From Streptomyces sp. HUAS ZL42 (lineage in GTDB: Bacteria > Actinomycetota > Actinomycetes > Streptomycetales > Streptomycetaceae): a DNA stretch of 64,000 nucleotides. Below are positions 52,448 to 61,654 of the stretch, piece after piece. The stretch spans positions 7,413,001 through 7,477,000 of the forward strand of contig NZ_CP160403.1 in NCBI RefSeq assembly GCF_040782645.1, in the 5' to 3' direction. A program made the position numbers and the translations under genes. The notes below the pieces were generated by a model. The model was not told the DNA's origin. It made no database searches and saw nothing but the letters and a program-made list of their open reading frames with translations. The stretch's first letter is position 1. Each line of letters starts with the position of its first letter.

Positions 52448-53455
52448 TCACGCGCTCGTCAGCGTCGCCTCGGCCGAGGGCCCCGGCAGATCGGCGGCCA
52501 CGTCGGGCCGCTCGCGCAGCGCCAGCAGCACCCGCAGCACCGCGATCCACACCAGACCCGAGCCGAGCATGTGCAGGCCGACCAGGACCTCGGGCAGGTT
52601 CGTGAAGTACTGGACGTATCCGATGACACCCTGCGCCAGCAGCACGACGAACAGATCCCGCGTCCGGTCCAGCGGAGCCCTGGGCGCGTCGACCGCCTTG
52701 AGGACGAACCACAGGGCGAAGGTCAGCGTCACCACGATCCAGGCCAGTACGGCGTGCAGCTTGCTGACCGTCTCCCAGTTCAGCGGCATGCGCTCGACCT
52801 CGCTGGAGTCGCCCGCGTGCGGTCCCGAGCCGGTGACCACCGTGCCGACGGCGATCAGCAGCACCGAGGCGGCGACCAGGAACCACACGAGCTGCTGAAC
52901 GGCCTTCCCGACGAGTGGCTTGGCCGCCCCGTCGCCCTCCCGGGTGCGCTGCCACATGACCGTGGCGACGGCGATCAGGGCCGAGGAGAGCAGGAAGTGG
53001 GCGGCGACCGTGTACGGGTTCAGGCCGACGAGCACCACGATGCCACCGAGGACCGCGTTGCCCATCACGACCCAGAACTGCGCCCAGCCCAGCCGGGTCA
53101 GGCTGCGCCGGTACGGCTTTTCCGAGCGCGCGGCGATGATCGCCCAGCCGACGGCGGCGCACAGCACGTACGTCAGCATGCGGTTGCCGAACTCGATGGC
53201 GCCGTGGACGCCCATCGCGCCGGTGGCGGTGAGCGAGTCGTCGGTGCACTTGGGCCAGGTCGGGCAGCCCAGTCCGGAGCCCGTGAGCCGTACGGCACCG
53301 CCGGTGACCACGATGACCACCGACATGACGAGCGCGGCGAGAGCCGCCCGCTGCACCGTCCGGGGATCCGGGGTCCAGCGTGCGGCGATGAAGGCGAGCG
53401 GGTTGCGCACGGCGGCTACGGCATCGGCGCGGGTCACGTTTGGCACGCGCCCCAT
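52448..53455 (-). CDS. ctaA: Haem A synthase
   Basis: Oxidises haem O to haem A, using haem cofactors and His ligands in the membrane. A 335-residue CtaA/COX15 protein with about eight membrane segments. Signatures: VVTGGAVRLTGSGLGCPTWPKC (the conserved Cys pair loop), VHGAIEFGNRMLTYVLC, AHFLLSSALIAVATV, WETVSKLHAVLAWIVV and LVGLHMLGSGLVW, the His residues being the likely haem ligands. The ATG at 53455 was chosen; a GTG at 53476 is possible and neither has a strong ribosome site. Convergent with the amidohydrolase gene. Confidence 0.92.
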   Translation of the reverse strand: MGRVPNVTRADAVAAVRNPLAFIAARWTPDPRTVQRAALAALVMSVVIVVTGGAVRLTGSGLGCPTWPKCTDDSLTATGAMGVHGAIEFGNRMLTYVLCAAVGWAIIAARSEKPYRRSLTRLGWAQFWVVMGNAVLGGIVVLVGLNPYTVAAHFLLSSALIAVATVMWQRTREGDGAAKPLVGKAVQQLVWFLVAASVLLIAVGTVVTGSGPHAGDSSEVERMPLNWETVSKLHAVLAWIVVTLTFALWFVLKAVDAPRAPLDRTRDLFVVLLAQGVIGYVQYFTNLPEVLVGLHMLGSGLVWIAVLRVLLALRERPDVAADLPGPSAEATLTSA

Positions 53456-53503
53456 CGTAGAGCGCCGCTTGTGCACGGTTTCACGAGGGGATCGCCAACG
53501 TGA

Positions 53504-54280
53504 CTACTCCCACTTGAAGAACCGGCCCGCGGCGCCCAGCCCCACGACTGCCCACACCGCGAGAATCCCCAGGTCGCCCCACGGCATCCCCGCCCCGTGC
53601 TGCAGCACGTCCCGCAGTCCGTCCGACAGCGCCGAGACGGGGAGCAGCCCGAGCACGTCCTGGGCACCGGAGGGGAACTTGTCCAGCGGCACGATGACAC
53701 CGCCGCCGACGAGGAGCAGCAGGAAGACCAGGTTGGCGGCGGCGAGGGTCGCCTCCGCCTTCAGCGTGCCCGCCATCAGCAGGCCGAGCCCCGAGAAGGC
53801 GGCGGTGCCCAGGACCAGCAGGAGCAGGACGGCGAAGGGGTTGCCGTGGGGGGACCAGCCCAGGGCGAAGGCGATCACCGTCAGCAGGATCACCTGCAGG
53901 ATCTCCGTCACCAGGACCGACACCGTCTTGGCCGTCATCAGCCCCCAGCGCGGGAGCGGCGACGAGGCCAGGCGCTTCAGCACGGCGTAGCGGCGCTCGA
54001 AGCCGGTCGCGATCGCCTGGCCCGTGAACGCCGTCGACATGACGGCGAGGGCGAGGATGCCGGGGGTGAGGAAGTCGACGGCCTCGCCCGCGCCCGTGTC
54101 GACGATGTCCACCGAGCTGAACAGGACAAGCAGGAGCGTCGGGATCACGACCGTGAGCAGCAGCTGTTCGCCGTTGCGCAGCAGCATCTTCGTCTCGAGC
54201 GCGGCCTGGGTCGCGATCATGCGGGGGAGGGGGGCGGCGCCGGGCCTGGGGGCGTACGTGCCGGGGGTGGTCGTGGTCAC
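53504..54280 (-). CDS. ABC-2 type exporter permease
   Basis: A 258-residue membrane protein with six hydrophobic segments. The typical ABC-2 features are seen: ETKMLLRNGEQLLLTVVIPTLLLVLF, GILALAVMSTAFTGQAIATGFERRYAVLKRLASSPLPRW (the coupling helix), and VGGGVIVPLDKFPSGAQDVLGLLPVSALSDGLRDVL. It is coupled by a 4-bp overlap to the ATPase gene. Substrate unknown; drug, lipid or haem-related export are all possible given its position between ctaA and suf. Confidence 0.9.
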   Translation of the reverse strand: MTTTTPGTYAPRPGAAPLPRMIATQAALETKMLLRNGEQLLLTVVIPTLLLVLFSSVDIVDTGAGEAVDFLTPGILALAVMSTAFTGQAIATGFERRYAVLKRLASSPLPRWGLMTAKTVSVLVTEILQVILLTVIAFALGWSPHGNPFAVLLLLVLGTAAFSGLGLLMAGTLKAEATLAAANLVFLLLLVGGGVIVPLDKFPSGAQDVLGLLPVSALSDGLRDVLQHGAGMPWGDLGILAVWAVVGLGAAGRFFKWE

Positions 54281-55200
54281 GAGCGCAGCTCCTTGCCGGT
54301 CAGCTCCAAGAAGACGTCCTCAAGCGTGTGCCGTTCGACCGAGATCTTCTCCGGCATCACGCCGTGCTGTGCGCACCACGAGGTGACCGTGGCGAGCAGT
54401 TGCGGGTCGACCTTGCCGGCCACCCGGTAGGAACCGGGCGTCAGCTCCGCGGCCGAGCAGTCGGCGGGCAGGGCCTTCAGCAGGGACCCCACGTCGAGGC
54501 CCGGCCGTCCGACGAACCGCAGGGTGTTCTCGGCGCCGCCGCGGCACAGCTCCTCGGGGGTGCCCTGGGCGATGACCCGGCCCGCGTCGATGATCGCGAC
54601 GTCGTCGGCGAGCTGCTCGGCCTCGTCCATGTAGTGGGTGGTCAGGATGACGGAGACGCCGTCGGCGCGCAGATCCCGTATGAGGTCCCAGGTCGCCCGG
54701 CGGGCCTGCGGGTCGAGGCCGGCGGTCGGCTCGTCCAGGAACACGAGCTCCGGTCGGCCCACGACCGCCATCGCGAGCGCGAGCCGCTGCTGCTGGCCGC
54801 CGGAGAGGCGGCGGTACGTCGTGCGGCCGCAGGCGCCGAGGCCGAGCCGCTCGATGAGGGCGTCCACGTCCAGGGGGTGGGCGTGCAGCTTGGCGACGTG
54901 GCGGAGCATCTCGTCGGCCCGGGCGCTGGAGTAGACGCCGCCGGACTGCAGCATCACGCCGATGCGGGGGTGCAGCTCGCGAGCCTGTCTCACCGGGTCC
55001 AGGCCCAGGACGCGCACCGTGCCGGAGTCCGGCTTGCGGTAGCCCTCGCAGGTCTCGACCGTGGTCGTCTTGCCGGCGCCGTTGGGGCCGAGTACGGCGG
55101 TGACGCCCGCGCGGGCCAGCAGGTCGAGGCCGTCCACCGCGGTTTTTGTCCCGTACCGCTTCACCAGGGCCCGGACCTGGACGACAGGCTCACTTCGCAT
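54277..55200 (-). CDS. ABC exporter ATPase (DrrA-like)
   Basis: A 307-residue ATPase of the drug-exporter type: Walker A GPNGAGKTT, Q-loop MLQSGGVYSSARADE, signature LSGGQQQRLALAMAV, Walker B LVFLDEPTAGLDPQARR, H-loop TTHYMDEAEQLAD. The DrrA-like C-terminal extension (residues about 225-307, ending HTLEDVFLELTGKELRS) is complete. The ATG at 55200 fits the family start (VVQVRALVKRYG). The permease gene follows with a GTGA overlap. It diverges from sufR. Confidence 0.93.
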   Translation of the reverse strand: MRSEPVVQVRALVKRYGTKTAVDGLDLLARAGVTAVLGPNGAGKTTTVETCEGYRKPDSGTVRVLGLDPVRQARELHPRIGVMLQSGGVYSSARADEMLRHVAKLHAHPLDVDALIERLGLGACGRTTYRRLSGGQQQRLALAMAVVGRPELVFLDEPTAGLDPQARRATWDLIRDLRADGVSVILTTHYMDEAEQLADDVAIIDAGRVIAQGTPEELCRGGAENTLRFVGRPGLDVGSLLKALPADCSAAELTPGSYRVAGKVDPQLLATVTSWCAQHGVMPEKISVERHTLEDVFLELTGKELRS

Positions 55201-55298
55201 GGGTCCAGAGTCTAGGTAGGGAGTTGGGGGCTCAGGGGAGCGGGGGCGGTGTCCGTGGGTGTGCGCGCCCGCGCCCGCGACGCCCGACGACCAGGTGG

Positions 55299-55346
55299 TT
55301 TGATCGATCAAAGATCATTTTCGCAGGTCAGATTAGGTATGCCTAA
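55299..55346. promoter_or_regulatory. Two palindromes in the exporter-sufR divergent region
   Basis: TTTGATCGATCAAA (55299-55312) is a perfect 14-bp palindrome. TTAGGTATGCCTAA (55333-55346) is an inverted repeat with TTAGG/CCTAA arms, resembling the ends of the actinobacterial iron box (TTAGGTTAG-type) but shorter. Either could be a regulator site for the exporter or for suf. I cannot assign a protein. Confidence 0.5.
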
Positions 55347-55405
55347 GTGACGCAGGGCACCGCCGGCCGGCCCATGCGCGGGTTGCCTGCGTTTGAGGAA
55401 TTACG

Positions 55406-55419
55406 CAACAATGGCGTTG
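55406..55419. promoter_or_regulatory. SufR operator CAAC-N6-GTTG
   Basis: CAAC (55406-55409) and GTTG (55416-55419) are separated by six bases. This is the known SufR recognition pattern, described in cyanobacteria and, as I recall, in a Streptomyces. It overlaps the first base of the sufR start codon, so bound SufR would block expression of its own operon. Confidence 0.8.
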
Positions 55420-56153
55420 TGAAAAACGTCGGAGCGGCTCGGGAGACCCCCTCGGGGGCCCCGCAGGAGGAGCTCGCGACCGGGGAGCGTTCCACGCGCA
55501 ACCGGGTCGCGCGGTCCATCCTGGACCACGGGCCGTCGACCGTCGCCGAGCTCGCCGGACGGCTGGGCCTCACGCAGGCCGCCGTACGCCGGCATCTCGA
55601 CGCACTGGCCGCCGACGACGTCGTGGAGGCGCGAGAGCAGCGGGTGTACGGCGCGCGTACGCGCGGCCGTCCCGCCAGGATCTTCGCCCTGACGGACTGC
55701 GGCCGGGACGCCTTCGACCAGTCGTACGACAAGCTGGCCGCGGACGCGCTGAGCTGGATCGCCGAGCAGGAGGGCGGCAAGGAGGCGGTCGCCGCCTTCG
55801 CCCGCGCCCGGATCGCCGCGCAGGCGAGCGCGTACCGCGAGGCGATCGAGGCCGTGACGCCGGACAAGCGCGCCGAAGCCCTGGCCAAGGCCTTGAGTGT
55901 CGACGGGTACGCTGCTACGGCGCGCAGCGCACCGGTCGGCGAGCAGCTCTGCCAGCACCACTGCCCGGTGGCCCACGTCGCGGAGCAGTTCCCCCAGCTG
56001 TGCGAGGCGGAGACGGAGATCTTCGCCGAGCTGCTCGGAACGCACGTACAGCGGCTGGCCACCATCGCCCACGGCGACGGCGTCTGCACGACGTTCATCC
56101 CCAAGATTTCCACTGACGCATCTGCAAGCACGGCCGGGAGGAACCCCGCATGA
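55419..56153 (+). CDS. sufR: Fe-S-sensing repressor of the suf operon
   Basis: A 244-residue DeoR/ArsR-type winged-helix regulator. The HTH is [30 protein letters not shown]. The C-terminal Cys cluster ([24 protein letters not shown] and GDGVCTTF) matches the [4Fe-4S] ligand set of SufR. Holo-SufR represses; loss of the cluster lifts repression when Fe-S demand rises. The GTG at 55419 lies within the operator. It overlaps sufB by 4 bp, so it is the first gene of the operon. Confidence 0.92.
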   Translation: MKNVGAARETPSGAPQEELATGERSTRNRVARSILDHGPSTVAELAGRLGLTQAAVRRHLDALAADDVVEAREQRVYGARTRGRPARIFALTDCGRDAFDQSYDKLAADALSWIAEQEGGKEAVAAFARARIAAQASAYREAIEAVTPDKRAEALAKALSVDGYAATARSAPVGEQLCQHHCPVAHVAEQFPQLCEAETEIFAELLGTHVQRLATIAHGDGVCTTFIPKISTDASASTAGRNPA

Positions 56154-57571
56154 CTCTCCCCACGGAGACTGCCCACCCTGAGCTCGAGGGTCTGGGCACG
56201 TACGAATACGGCTGGGCCGACTCCGACGAGGCCGGTGCCTCTGCCAAGCGCGGTCTGAGCGAGGACGTCGTCCGCGACATCTCCGCGAAGAAGAACGAGC
56301 CGGAGTGGATGACCAAGCTCCGTCTCAAGGGCCTGCGCCTGTTCGAGAAGAAGCCCATGCCGAACTGGGGCTCGGACCTGTCGGGCATCGACTTCGACAA
56401 CATCAAGTACTTCGTACGCTCCACGGAGAAGCAGGCGGAGTCCTGGGAGGACCTGCCCGAGGACATCAAGAACACGTACGACAAGCTCGGCATCCCGGAG
56501 GCGGAGAAGCAGCGCCTCGTCGCGGGTGTCGCCGCACAGTACGAGTCGGAGGTCGTCTACCACCAGATCCGCGAGGACCTGGAGGAGCAGGGCGTCATCT
56601 TCCTGGACACCGACACCGCGCTGAAGGAGCACCCGGAGCTCTTCAAGGAGTACTTCGGGACCGTCATCCCGGTCGGTGACAACAAGTTCGCGTCGCTGAA
56701 CACCGCCGTGTGGTCGGGCGGCTCCTTCATCTACGTGCCGAAGGGCGTGCACGTGGAGATCCCGCTCCAGGCCTACTTCCGTATCAACACGGAGAACATG
56801 GGCCAGTTCGAGCGGACGCTGATCATCGTCGACGAGGGTGCCTACGTGCACTATGTCGAGGGTTGTACGGCCCCGATCTACAAGTCGGACTCGCTGCACT
56901 CCGCGGTCGTCGAGATCATCGTCAAGAAGAACGCCCGCTGCCGCTACACCACGATCCAGAACTGGTCGAACAACGTCTACAACCTGGTCACCAAGCGTGC
57001 CGTGGCCTACGAGGGCGCGACCATGGAGTGGATCGACGGCAACATCGGCTCCAAGGTCACCATGAAGTACCCGGCCGTCTACCTGATGGGCGAGCACGCC
57101 AAGGGCGAGACCCTCTCCATCGCCTTCGCGGGCGAGGGGCAGCACCAGGACGCCGGCTCCAAGATGGTCCACATGGCGCCGAACACGTCCTCCAACATCG
57201 TGTCGAAGTCCGTGGCGCGTGGCGGCGGTCGTACGTCCTACCGCGGTCTCGTCGAGATCGGCGAGGGCGCTGCCGGATCCAAGTCGAACGTGCTGTGCGA
57301 CGCGCTGCTCGTCGACACCATCTCCCGCTCCGACACGTACCCCTACGTGGACGTCCGTGAGGACGACGTGTCCATGGGCCACGAGGCCACCGTCTCCAAG
57401 GTCTCCGAGGACCAGCTCTTCTACCTGATGAGCCGCGGTCTGAGCGAGTTCGAGGCGATGGCGATGATCGTGCGCGGCTTCGTCGAGCCCATCGCCAAGG
57501 AGCTGCCGATGGAGTACGCCCTCGAGCTCAACCGGCTGATCGAGCTGCAGATGGAAGGCGCGGTCGGCTGA
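56150..57571 (+). CDS. sufB: Fe-S cluster assembly scaffold SufB
   Basis: The scaffold subunit of SufBCD, on which [4Fe-4S] clusters are built; 473 residues. Family signatures: [28 protein letters not shown] in the N-terminal part, [72 protein letters not shown] in pieces with the functional Cys, and [23 protein letters not shown]. Within the conserved suf operon. Identification is secure. Confidence 0.97.
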   Translation: MTLPTETAHPELEGLGTYEYGWADSDEAGASAKRGLSEDVVRDISAKKNEPEWMTKLRLKGLRLFEKKPMPNWGSDLSGIDFDNIKYFVRSTEKQAESWEDLPEDIKNTYDKLGIPEAEKQRLVAGVAAQYESEVVYHQIREDLEEQGVIFLDTDTALKEHPELFKEYFGTVIPVGDNKFASLNTAVWSGGSFIYVPKGVHVEIPLQAYFRINTENMGQFERTLIIVDEGAYVHYVEGCTAPIYKSDSLHSAVVEIIVKKNARCRYTTIQNWSNNVYNLVTKRAVAYEGATMEWIDGNIGSKVTMKYPAVYLMGEHAKGETLSIAFAGEGQHQDAGSKMVHMAPNTSSNIVSKSVARGGGRTSYRGLVEIGEGAAGSKSNVLCDALLVDTISRSDTYPYVDVREDDVSMGHEATVSKVSEDQLFYLMSRGLSEFEAMAMIVRGFVEPIAKELPMEYALELNRLIELQMEGAVG

Positions 57572-57630
57572 GGCCCGCCCCCGACAGCAGCCAGCAATTT
57601 CTGACGTAGGAAGAGAGCAGACCGACAGCC

Positions 57631-58815
57631 ATGGCTGAGGCTCAGAACATCCCCGTGGGGTCCACCACCGCGGGCCAGATCGCGGTGGCCGCCGAATCGA
57701 CCGTCGCCACGCGCATGAGCGCGCCCCCGTCCTTCGACGTGGCGGACTTCCCGGTCCCGCACGGCCGCGAGGAGGAGTGGCGGTTCACCCCGCTGGAGCG
57801 GCTGCGCGGTCTGCACGACGGCACCGCCGTCGCGACCGGCGAGGGCGTGAAGGTCGCCGTCGATGCCCCCGAGGGTGTCATCGTCGAGACCGTCGGCCGC
57901 GACGACGCGCGCCTGGGCAGGGCGGGCACCCCGGTGGACCGCGTCGCCGCCCAGGCGTACTCGGCGTTCGAGAAGGCCGGCGTGGTCACCGTCCCCAAGG
58001 AGACGGTCCTCACCGAGCCGATCCGCATCGCCGTGCACGGCGAGGGCGGGACCGCCTACGGCCACCAGGTCATCGAGCTGGGCGCGTTCGCCGAGGCCGT
58101 CGTCGTCATCGACCACACCGGTGACGCCGTGCTCGCCGCCAACGTCGACTGCATCCTGGGCGACGGCGCCAAGCTGACCGTCGTCTCGGTCCAGGACTGG
58201 GACGACAAGGCCGTGCACGTGGGCCAGCACAACGCGCTGATCGGCCGGGACGCCACCTTCAAGTCGTTCGTGGTCACCTTCGGCGGCGACGTCGTACGTC
58301 TCCACCCCCGCGTCGCCTACGCCGGCACCGGCGGCGAGGCCGAGCTCTTCGGCCTGTACTTCACGGACGCCGGGCAGCACCAGGAGCACCGCCTCCTGGT
58401 CACCCACAACACCCCGCACTGCAAGTCGAACGTCGTCTACAAGGGCGCGCTCCAGGGCGACGACGCGCACGCCGTGTGGATCGGCGACGTTCTGATCGAG
58501 GCCAAGGCCGAGGGCACGGACACGTACGAGATGAACCGCAACCTGGTTCTCACCGACGGCGCCCGCGTCGACTCGGTGCCGAACCTGGAGATCGAGACCG
58601 GCGAGATCGTCGGCGCCGGTCACGCGAGCGCGACCGGCCGCTTCGACGACGAGCAGCTCTTCTATCTGATGGCCCGCGGCATCCCGGAGCACGAGGCCCG
58701 TCGCCTGGTGGTCCGCGGCTTCTTCGCCGAGCTGGTCCAGCAGATCGGCGTCGAGGACATCGAGGAGCGCCTCATCGCCAAGATCGAGGAGGAGCTGGAG
58801 GCGTCGGTCGCATGA
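57631..58815 (+). CDS. sufD: Fe-S cluster assembly protein SufD
   Basis: The paralogous partner of SufB in the SufBC2D complex; 394 residues. It has the right-handed beta-helix core (VVVIDHTGDAVLAANVDCILGDGAKLTVVSVQDWDD) and the shared C-terminal motif HASATGRFDDEQLFYLMARGIPEHEARRLVVRGFFAELV. GREEEWRFTPLERLRGL is the usual N-terminal segment. It lies 59 bp after sufB and overlaps the Rieske gene by 4 bp. Confidence 0.95.
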   Translation: MAEAQNIPVGSTTAGQIAVAAESTVATRMSAPPSFDVADFPVPHGREEEWRFTPLERLRGLHDGTAVATGEGVKVAVDAPEGVIVETVGRDDARLGRAGTPVDRVAAQAYSAFEKAGVVTVPKETVLTEPIRIAVHGEGGTAYGHQVIELGAFAEAVVVIDHTGDAVLAANVDCILGDGAKLTVVSVQDWDDKAVHVGQHNALIGRDATFKSFVVTFGGDVVRLHPRVAYAGTGGEAELFGLYFTDAGQHQEHRLLVTHNTPHCKSNVVYKGALQGDDAHAVWIGDVLIEAKAEGTDTYEMNRNLVLTDGARVDSVPNLEIETGEIVGAGHASATGRFDDEQLFYLMARGIPEHEARRLVVRGFFAELVQQIGVEDIEERLIAKIEEELEASVA

Positions 58816-59141
58816 CTGCCTCGTCAACGTTCGTACGCGCCTGTGGGCTGAGCGAGCTGGAGGAGGACACCCCCAAGCGGGTGGAACTCGACGGCACGCC
58901 GGTCTCGGTCGTGAAGACCGAGGGGGAGGTGTTCGCGATCAACGACATCTGCTCGCACGCGAACGTCTCGCTCTCCGAGGGCGAGGTGGAGGACTGCCAG
59001 ATCGAGTGCTGGCTGCACGGCTCCAGCTTCGACCTGCGCACCGGCAAGCCGTCCGGCCTTCCCGCGACGCGCCCCGTCCCCGTATACCCCGTAAAGATCG
59101 AAGGGGACGACGTGCTCGTCTCCCTCACCCAGGAGTCCTGA
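58812..59141 (+). CDS. Rieske-type [2Fe-2S] ferredoxin encoded in the suf operon
   Basis: A 109-residue small Rieske protein of the NirD/biphenyl-dioxygenase ferredoxin type. The cluster ligands are Cys-x-His in DICSHANVSLSEG and Cys-x2-His in IECWLHGSSFDLRTGKP, spaced about 18 residues apart. It overlaps sufD by 4 bp and precedes sufC by 8 bp, so it is made with the Suf machinery. A role as electron donor in assembly, or as a substrate, is inference. Confidence 0.92.
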   Translation: MTASSTFVRACGLSELEEDTPKRVELDGTPVSVVKTEGEVFAINDICSHANVSLSEGEVEDCQIECWLHGSSFDLRTGKPSGLPATRPVPVYPVKIEGDDVLVSLTQES

Positions 59142-59149
59142 GGCAATCC

Positions 59150-59914
59150 ATGGCAACGCTTGAAATCCGAGACCTGCACGTCACCGTCGAGGCCGACAAC
59201 GCCACGAAGGAGATCCTCAAGGGCGTCGACCTCACCGTGAAGCAGGGCGAGACGCACGCCATCATGGGCCCCAACGGCTCCGGCAAGTCGACCCTCGCCT
59301 ACTCGCTCGCGGGCCACCCGAAGTACACGATCACCTCCGGCACCGTCACTCTCGACGGCGAGGACGTCCTGGAGATGTCCGTCGACGAGCGCGCCCGCGC
59401 GGGCCTGTTCCTGGCGATGCAGTACCCGGTCGAGGTCCCCGGCGTCTCGGTCTCCAACTTCCTGCGCACCTCCGCCACCGCGATCCGCGGCGAGGCCCCC
59501 AAGCTGCGCACCTGGGTGAAGGAGGTCAAGGAGGCCATGGAGCGCCTCAACATGGACCCGTCCTTCGCCGAGCGCAACGTCAACGAGGGCTTCTCCGGCG
59601 GTGAGAAGAAGCGCCACGAGATCCTGCAGCTCGAGCTGCTCAAGCCGAAGGTCGCGATCCTCGACGAGACCGACTCCGGCCTCGACGTCGACGCTCTTCG
59701 CATCGTCTCCGAGGGCGTCAACCGCGTCCGCGAGACCGGCGAGGTCGGCACCCTGCTGATCACGCACTACACGCGCATCCTGCGCTACATCAAGCCCGAC
59801 CACGTCCACGTCTTCTCGGGCGGCCGGATCGTGGAGTCCGGCGGCGCCGAGCTCGCCGACAAGCTGGAGGACGAGGGCTACGAGGCATACACGAAGGGTG
59901 GCGCATCCGCGTGA
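59150..59914 (+). CDS. sufC: Fe-S cluster assembly ATPase SufC
   Basis: ATPase of SufBC2D; 254 residues. Walker A GPNGSGKST, Q-loop LFLAMQYPVEVPGVS (SufC-specific), signature FSGGEKKRHEILQLELL, Walker B VAILDETDSGLDVDAL, and H-loop ITHYTRIL. ETDSGLD is the diagnostic SufC variant of the D-loop. Its end overlaps sufS by 4 bp (GTGA). Confidence 0.97.
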   Translation: MATLEIRDLHVTVEADNATKEILKGVDLTVKQGETHAIMGPNGSGKSTLAYSLAGHPKYTITSGTVTLDGEDVLEMSVDERARAGLFLAMQYPVEVPGVSVSNFLRTSATAIRGEAPKLRTWVKEVKEAMERLNMDPSFAERNVNEGFSGGEKKRHEILQLELLKPKVAILDETDSGLDVDALRIVSEGVNRVRETGEVGTLLITHYTRILRYIKPDHVHVFSGGRIVESGGAELADKLEDEGYEAYTKGGASA

Positions 59915-61167
59915 CACAGCTGCCGGGCCTCCTCGACACCGAGGCGATCCGCAAGGACTTCCCCGTCCTGGACCGACTGGTCCACGACGGCAAGAAGCTT
60001 GTGTACCTGGACAACGCGGCGACCTCGCAGAAGCCGCGCCAGGTGCTGGACGCCCTGAGCGAGTACTACGAGCGCTACAACGCCAACGTCCACCGCGGTG
60101 TGCATGTGCTCGCCGAGGAGGCCACGGCGCTGTACGAGGGCGCGCGCGACAAGGTCGCCGCGTTCATCAACGCGCCGAGCCGCGACGAGGTGATCTTCAC
60201 CAAGAACGCCTCCGAGTCGCTGAACCTGGTGGCGAACATGCTGGGCTGGGCCGACGAGCCCTACCGCGTGGACTCCGACACCGAGATCGTCATCACGGAG
60301 ATGGAGCACCATTCCAACATCGTGCCGTGGCAGCTGCTGTCGCAGCGCACGGGCGCGAAGCTGAAGTGGTTCGGCCTGACCGACGACGGCCGCCTGGACC
60401 TGTCCAACATCGACGAGATCATCACGGAGAAGACGAAGATCGTCTCCTTCGTCCTGGTGTCGAACATCCTGGGCACGGTGAACCCCGTCGAGGCGATAGT
60501 GCGCCGCGCACAGGAGGTCGGTGCGCTGGTCTGCATCGACGCCTCGCAGGCCGCGCCGCACATGCCCCTGGACGTCCAGTCTCTGCAGGCCGACTTCGTG
60601 GCCTTCACCGGCCACAAGATGTGCGGCCCGACCGGCATCGGCGTCCTGTGGGGCCGCCAGGAGCTGCTCGAGGATCTCCCCCCGTTCCTGGGTGGCGGCG
60701 AGATGATCGAGACGGTGTCCATGCACTCGTCGACGTACGCCCCCGCCCCGCACAAGTTCGAGGCGGGCACCCCGCCGATCGCGCAGGCGGTCGGTCTGGG
60801 CGCGGCGATCGACTACCTCAACTCGATCGGCATGGACAAGATCCTCGCCCATGAGCACGCGCTGACCGAGTACGCGGTGCGGCGGCTGCGCGAGGTGCAG
60901 GACCTGAGGATCATCGGCCCGACGACGGCCGAGGAGCGAGGGGCCGCCATCTCCTTCACGCTGGGCGACATCCACCCGCACGACGTGGGCCAGGTCCTCG
61001 ACGAGCAGGGCATCGCGGTCCGCGTCGGCCACCACTGCGCACGCCCGGTCTGCCTCCGGTACGGAATTCCTGCGACCACGCGGGCGTCGTTCTATCTGTA
61101 CTCCACGCCGGCCGAGATCGACGCTCTGGTCGACGGACTGGAGCACGTACGGAACTTCTTCGGCTGA
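59911..61167 (+). CDS. sufS: Cysteine desulfurase SufS
   Basis: A PLP enzyme that takes sulfur from cysteine as a persulfide for cluster assembly; 418 residues, class V aminotransferase fold. Start LDTEAIRKDFPVLDR; VYLDNAATSQKPRQVLDAL; SxHHSN-type MEHHSNIVPWQLL; PLP Lys in DFVAFTGHKMCGPTGIGVLWG; and persulfide Cys in RVGHHCARPVC near the C-terminus. The GTG start overlaps sufC. The adjacent sufU is its sulfur acceptor. Confidence 0.97.
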   Translation: MTQLPGLLDTEAIRKDFPVLDRLVHDGKKLVYLDNAATSQKPRQVLDALSEYYERYNANVHRGVHVLAEEATALYEGARDKVAAFINAPSRDEVIFTKNASESLNLVANMLGWADEPYRVDSDTEIVITEMEHHSNIVPWQLLSQRTGAKLKWFGLTDDGRLDLSNIDEIITEKTKIVSFVLVSNILGTVNPVEAIVRRAQEVGALVCIDASQAAPHMPLDVQSLQADFVAFTGHKMCGPTGIGVLWGRQELLEDLPPFLGGGEMIETVSMHSSTYAPAPHKFEAGTPPIAQAVGLGAAIDYLNSIGMDKILAHEHALTEYAVRRLREVQDLRIIGPTTAEERGAAISFTLGDIHPHDVGQVLDEQGIAVRVGHHCARPVCLRYGIPATTRASFYLYSTPAEIDALVDGLEHVRNFFG

Positions 61168-61186
61168 GGGGTTGGCGAGCGATCGC

Positions 61187-61654
61187 ATGAAGCTGGACTC
61201 CATGTACCAGGAAGTCATCCTGGACCACTACAAGAACCCGCACGGGCGTGGTCTGAGGGATGGCGACGCCGAGGTTCACCACGTGAACCCGACCTGCGGC
61301 GACGAGATCACCCTCCGCGTGAAGTACGACGGCACGAAGATCGAGGACGTGTCGTACGAGGGCCAGGGCTGCTCCATCAGCCAGGCCTCCGCCTCCGTAC
61401 TGAACGAACTCCTCGTCGGCAAGGAACTGGCCGAGGCGCAGAAGATCCAGGAGACCTTCCTGGAGCTGATGCAGTCCAAGGGCCGGATCGAGCCCGACGA
61501 CGCGATGGAGGAGGTGCTGGAGGACGCGGTCGCGTTCGCCGGCGTCTCCAAGTACCCCGCCCGGGTCAAGTGCGCCCTCCTGAGCTGGATGGCGTGGAAG
61601 GACGCGACGGCCCAGGCGCTGGGCGGAGCCGACGCCGAAAGGAAGACGGCATGA
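61187..61654 (+). CDS. sufU: SufU, zinc-dependent sulfurtransferase for SufS
   Basis: A 155-residue IscU-like protein of the SufU type, which accepts persulfide sulfur from SufS. Start MKLDSMYQEVILDHYKNP. Three conserved Cys: NPTCGDEI, GQGCSISQASAS and ARVKCALLSW, with Asp in CGDE, which bind Zn2+. The ATG at 61187 gives the family N-terminus; a TTG at 61172 is less likely. It ends in a 4-bp overlap with the next gene. Confidence 0.95.
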   Translation: MKLDSMYQEVILDHYKNPHGRGLRDGDAEVHHVNPTCGDEITLRVKYDGTKIEDVSYEGQGCSISQASASVLNELLVGKELAEAQKIQETFLELMQSKGRIEPDDAMEEVLEDAVAFAGVSKYPARVKCALLSWMAWKDATAQALGGADAERKTA

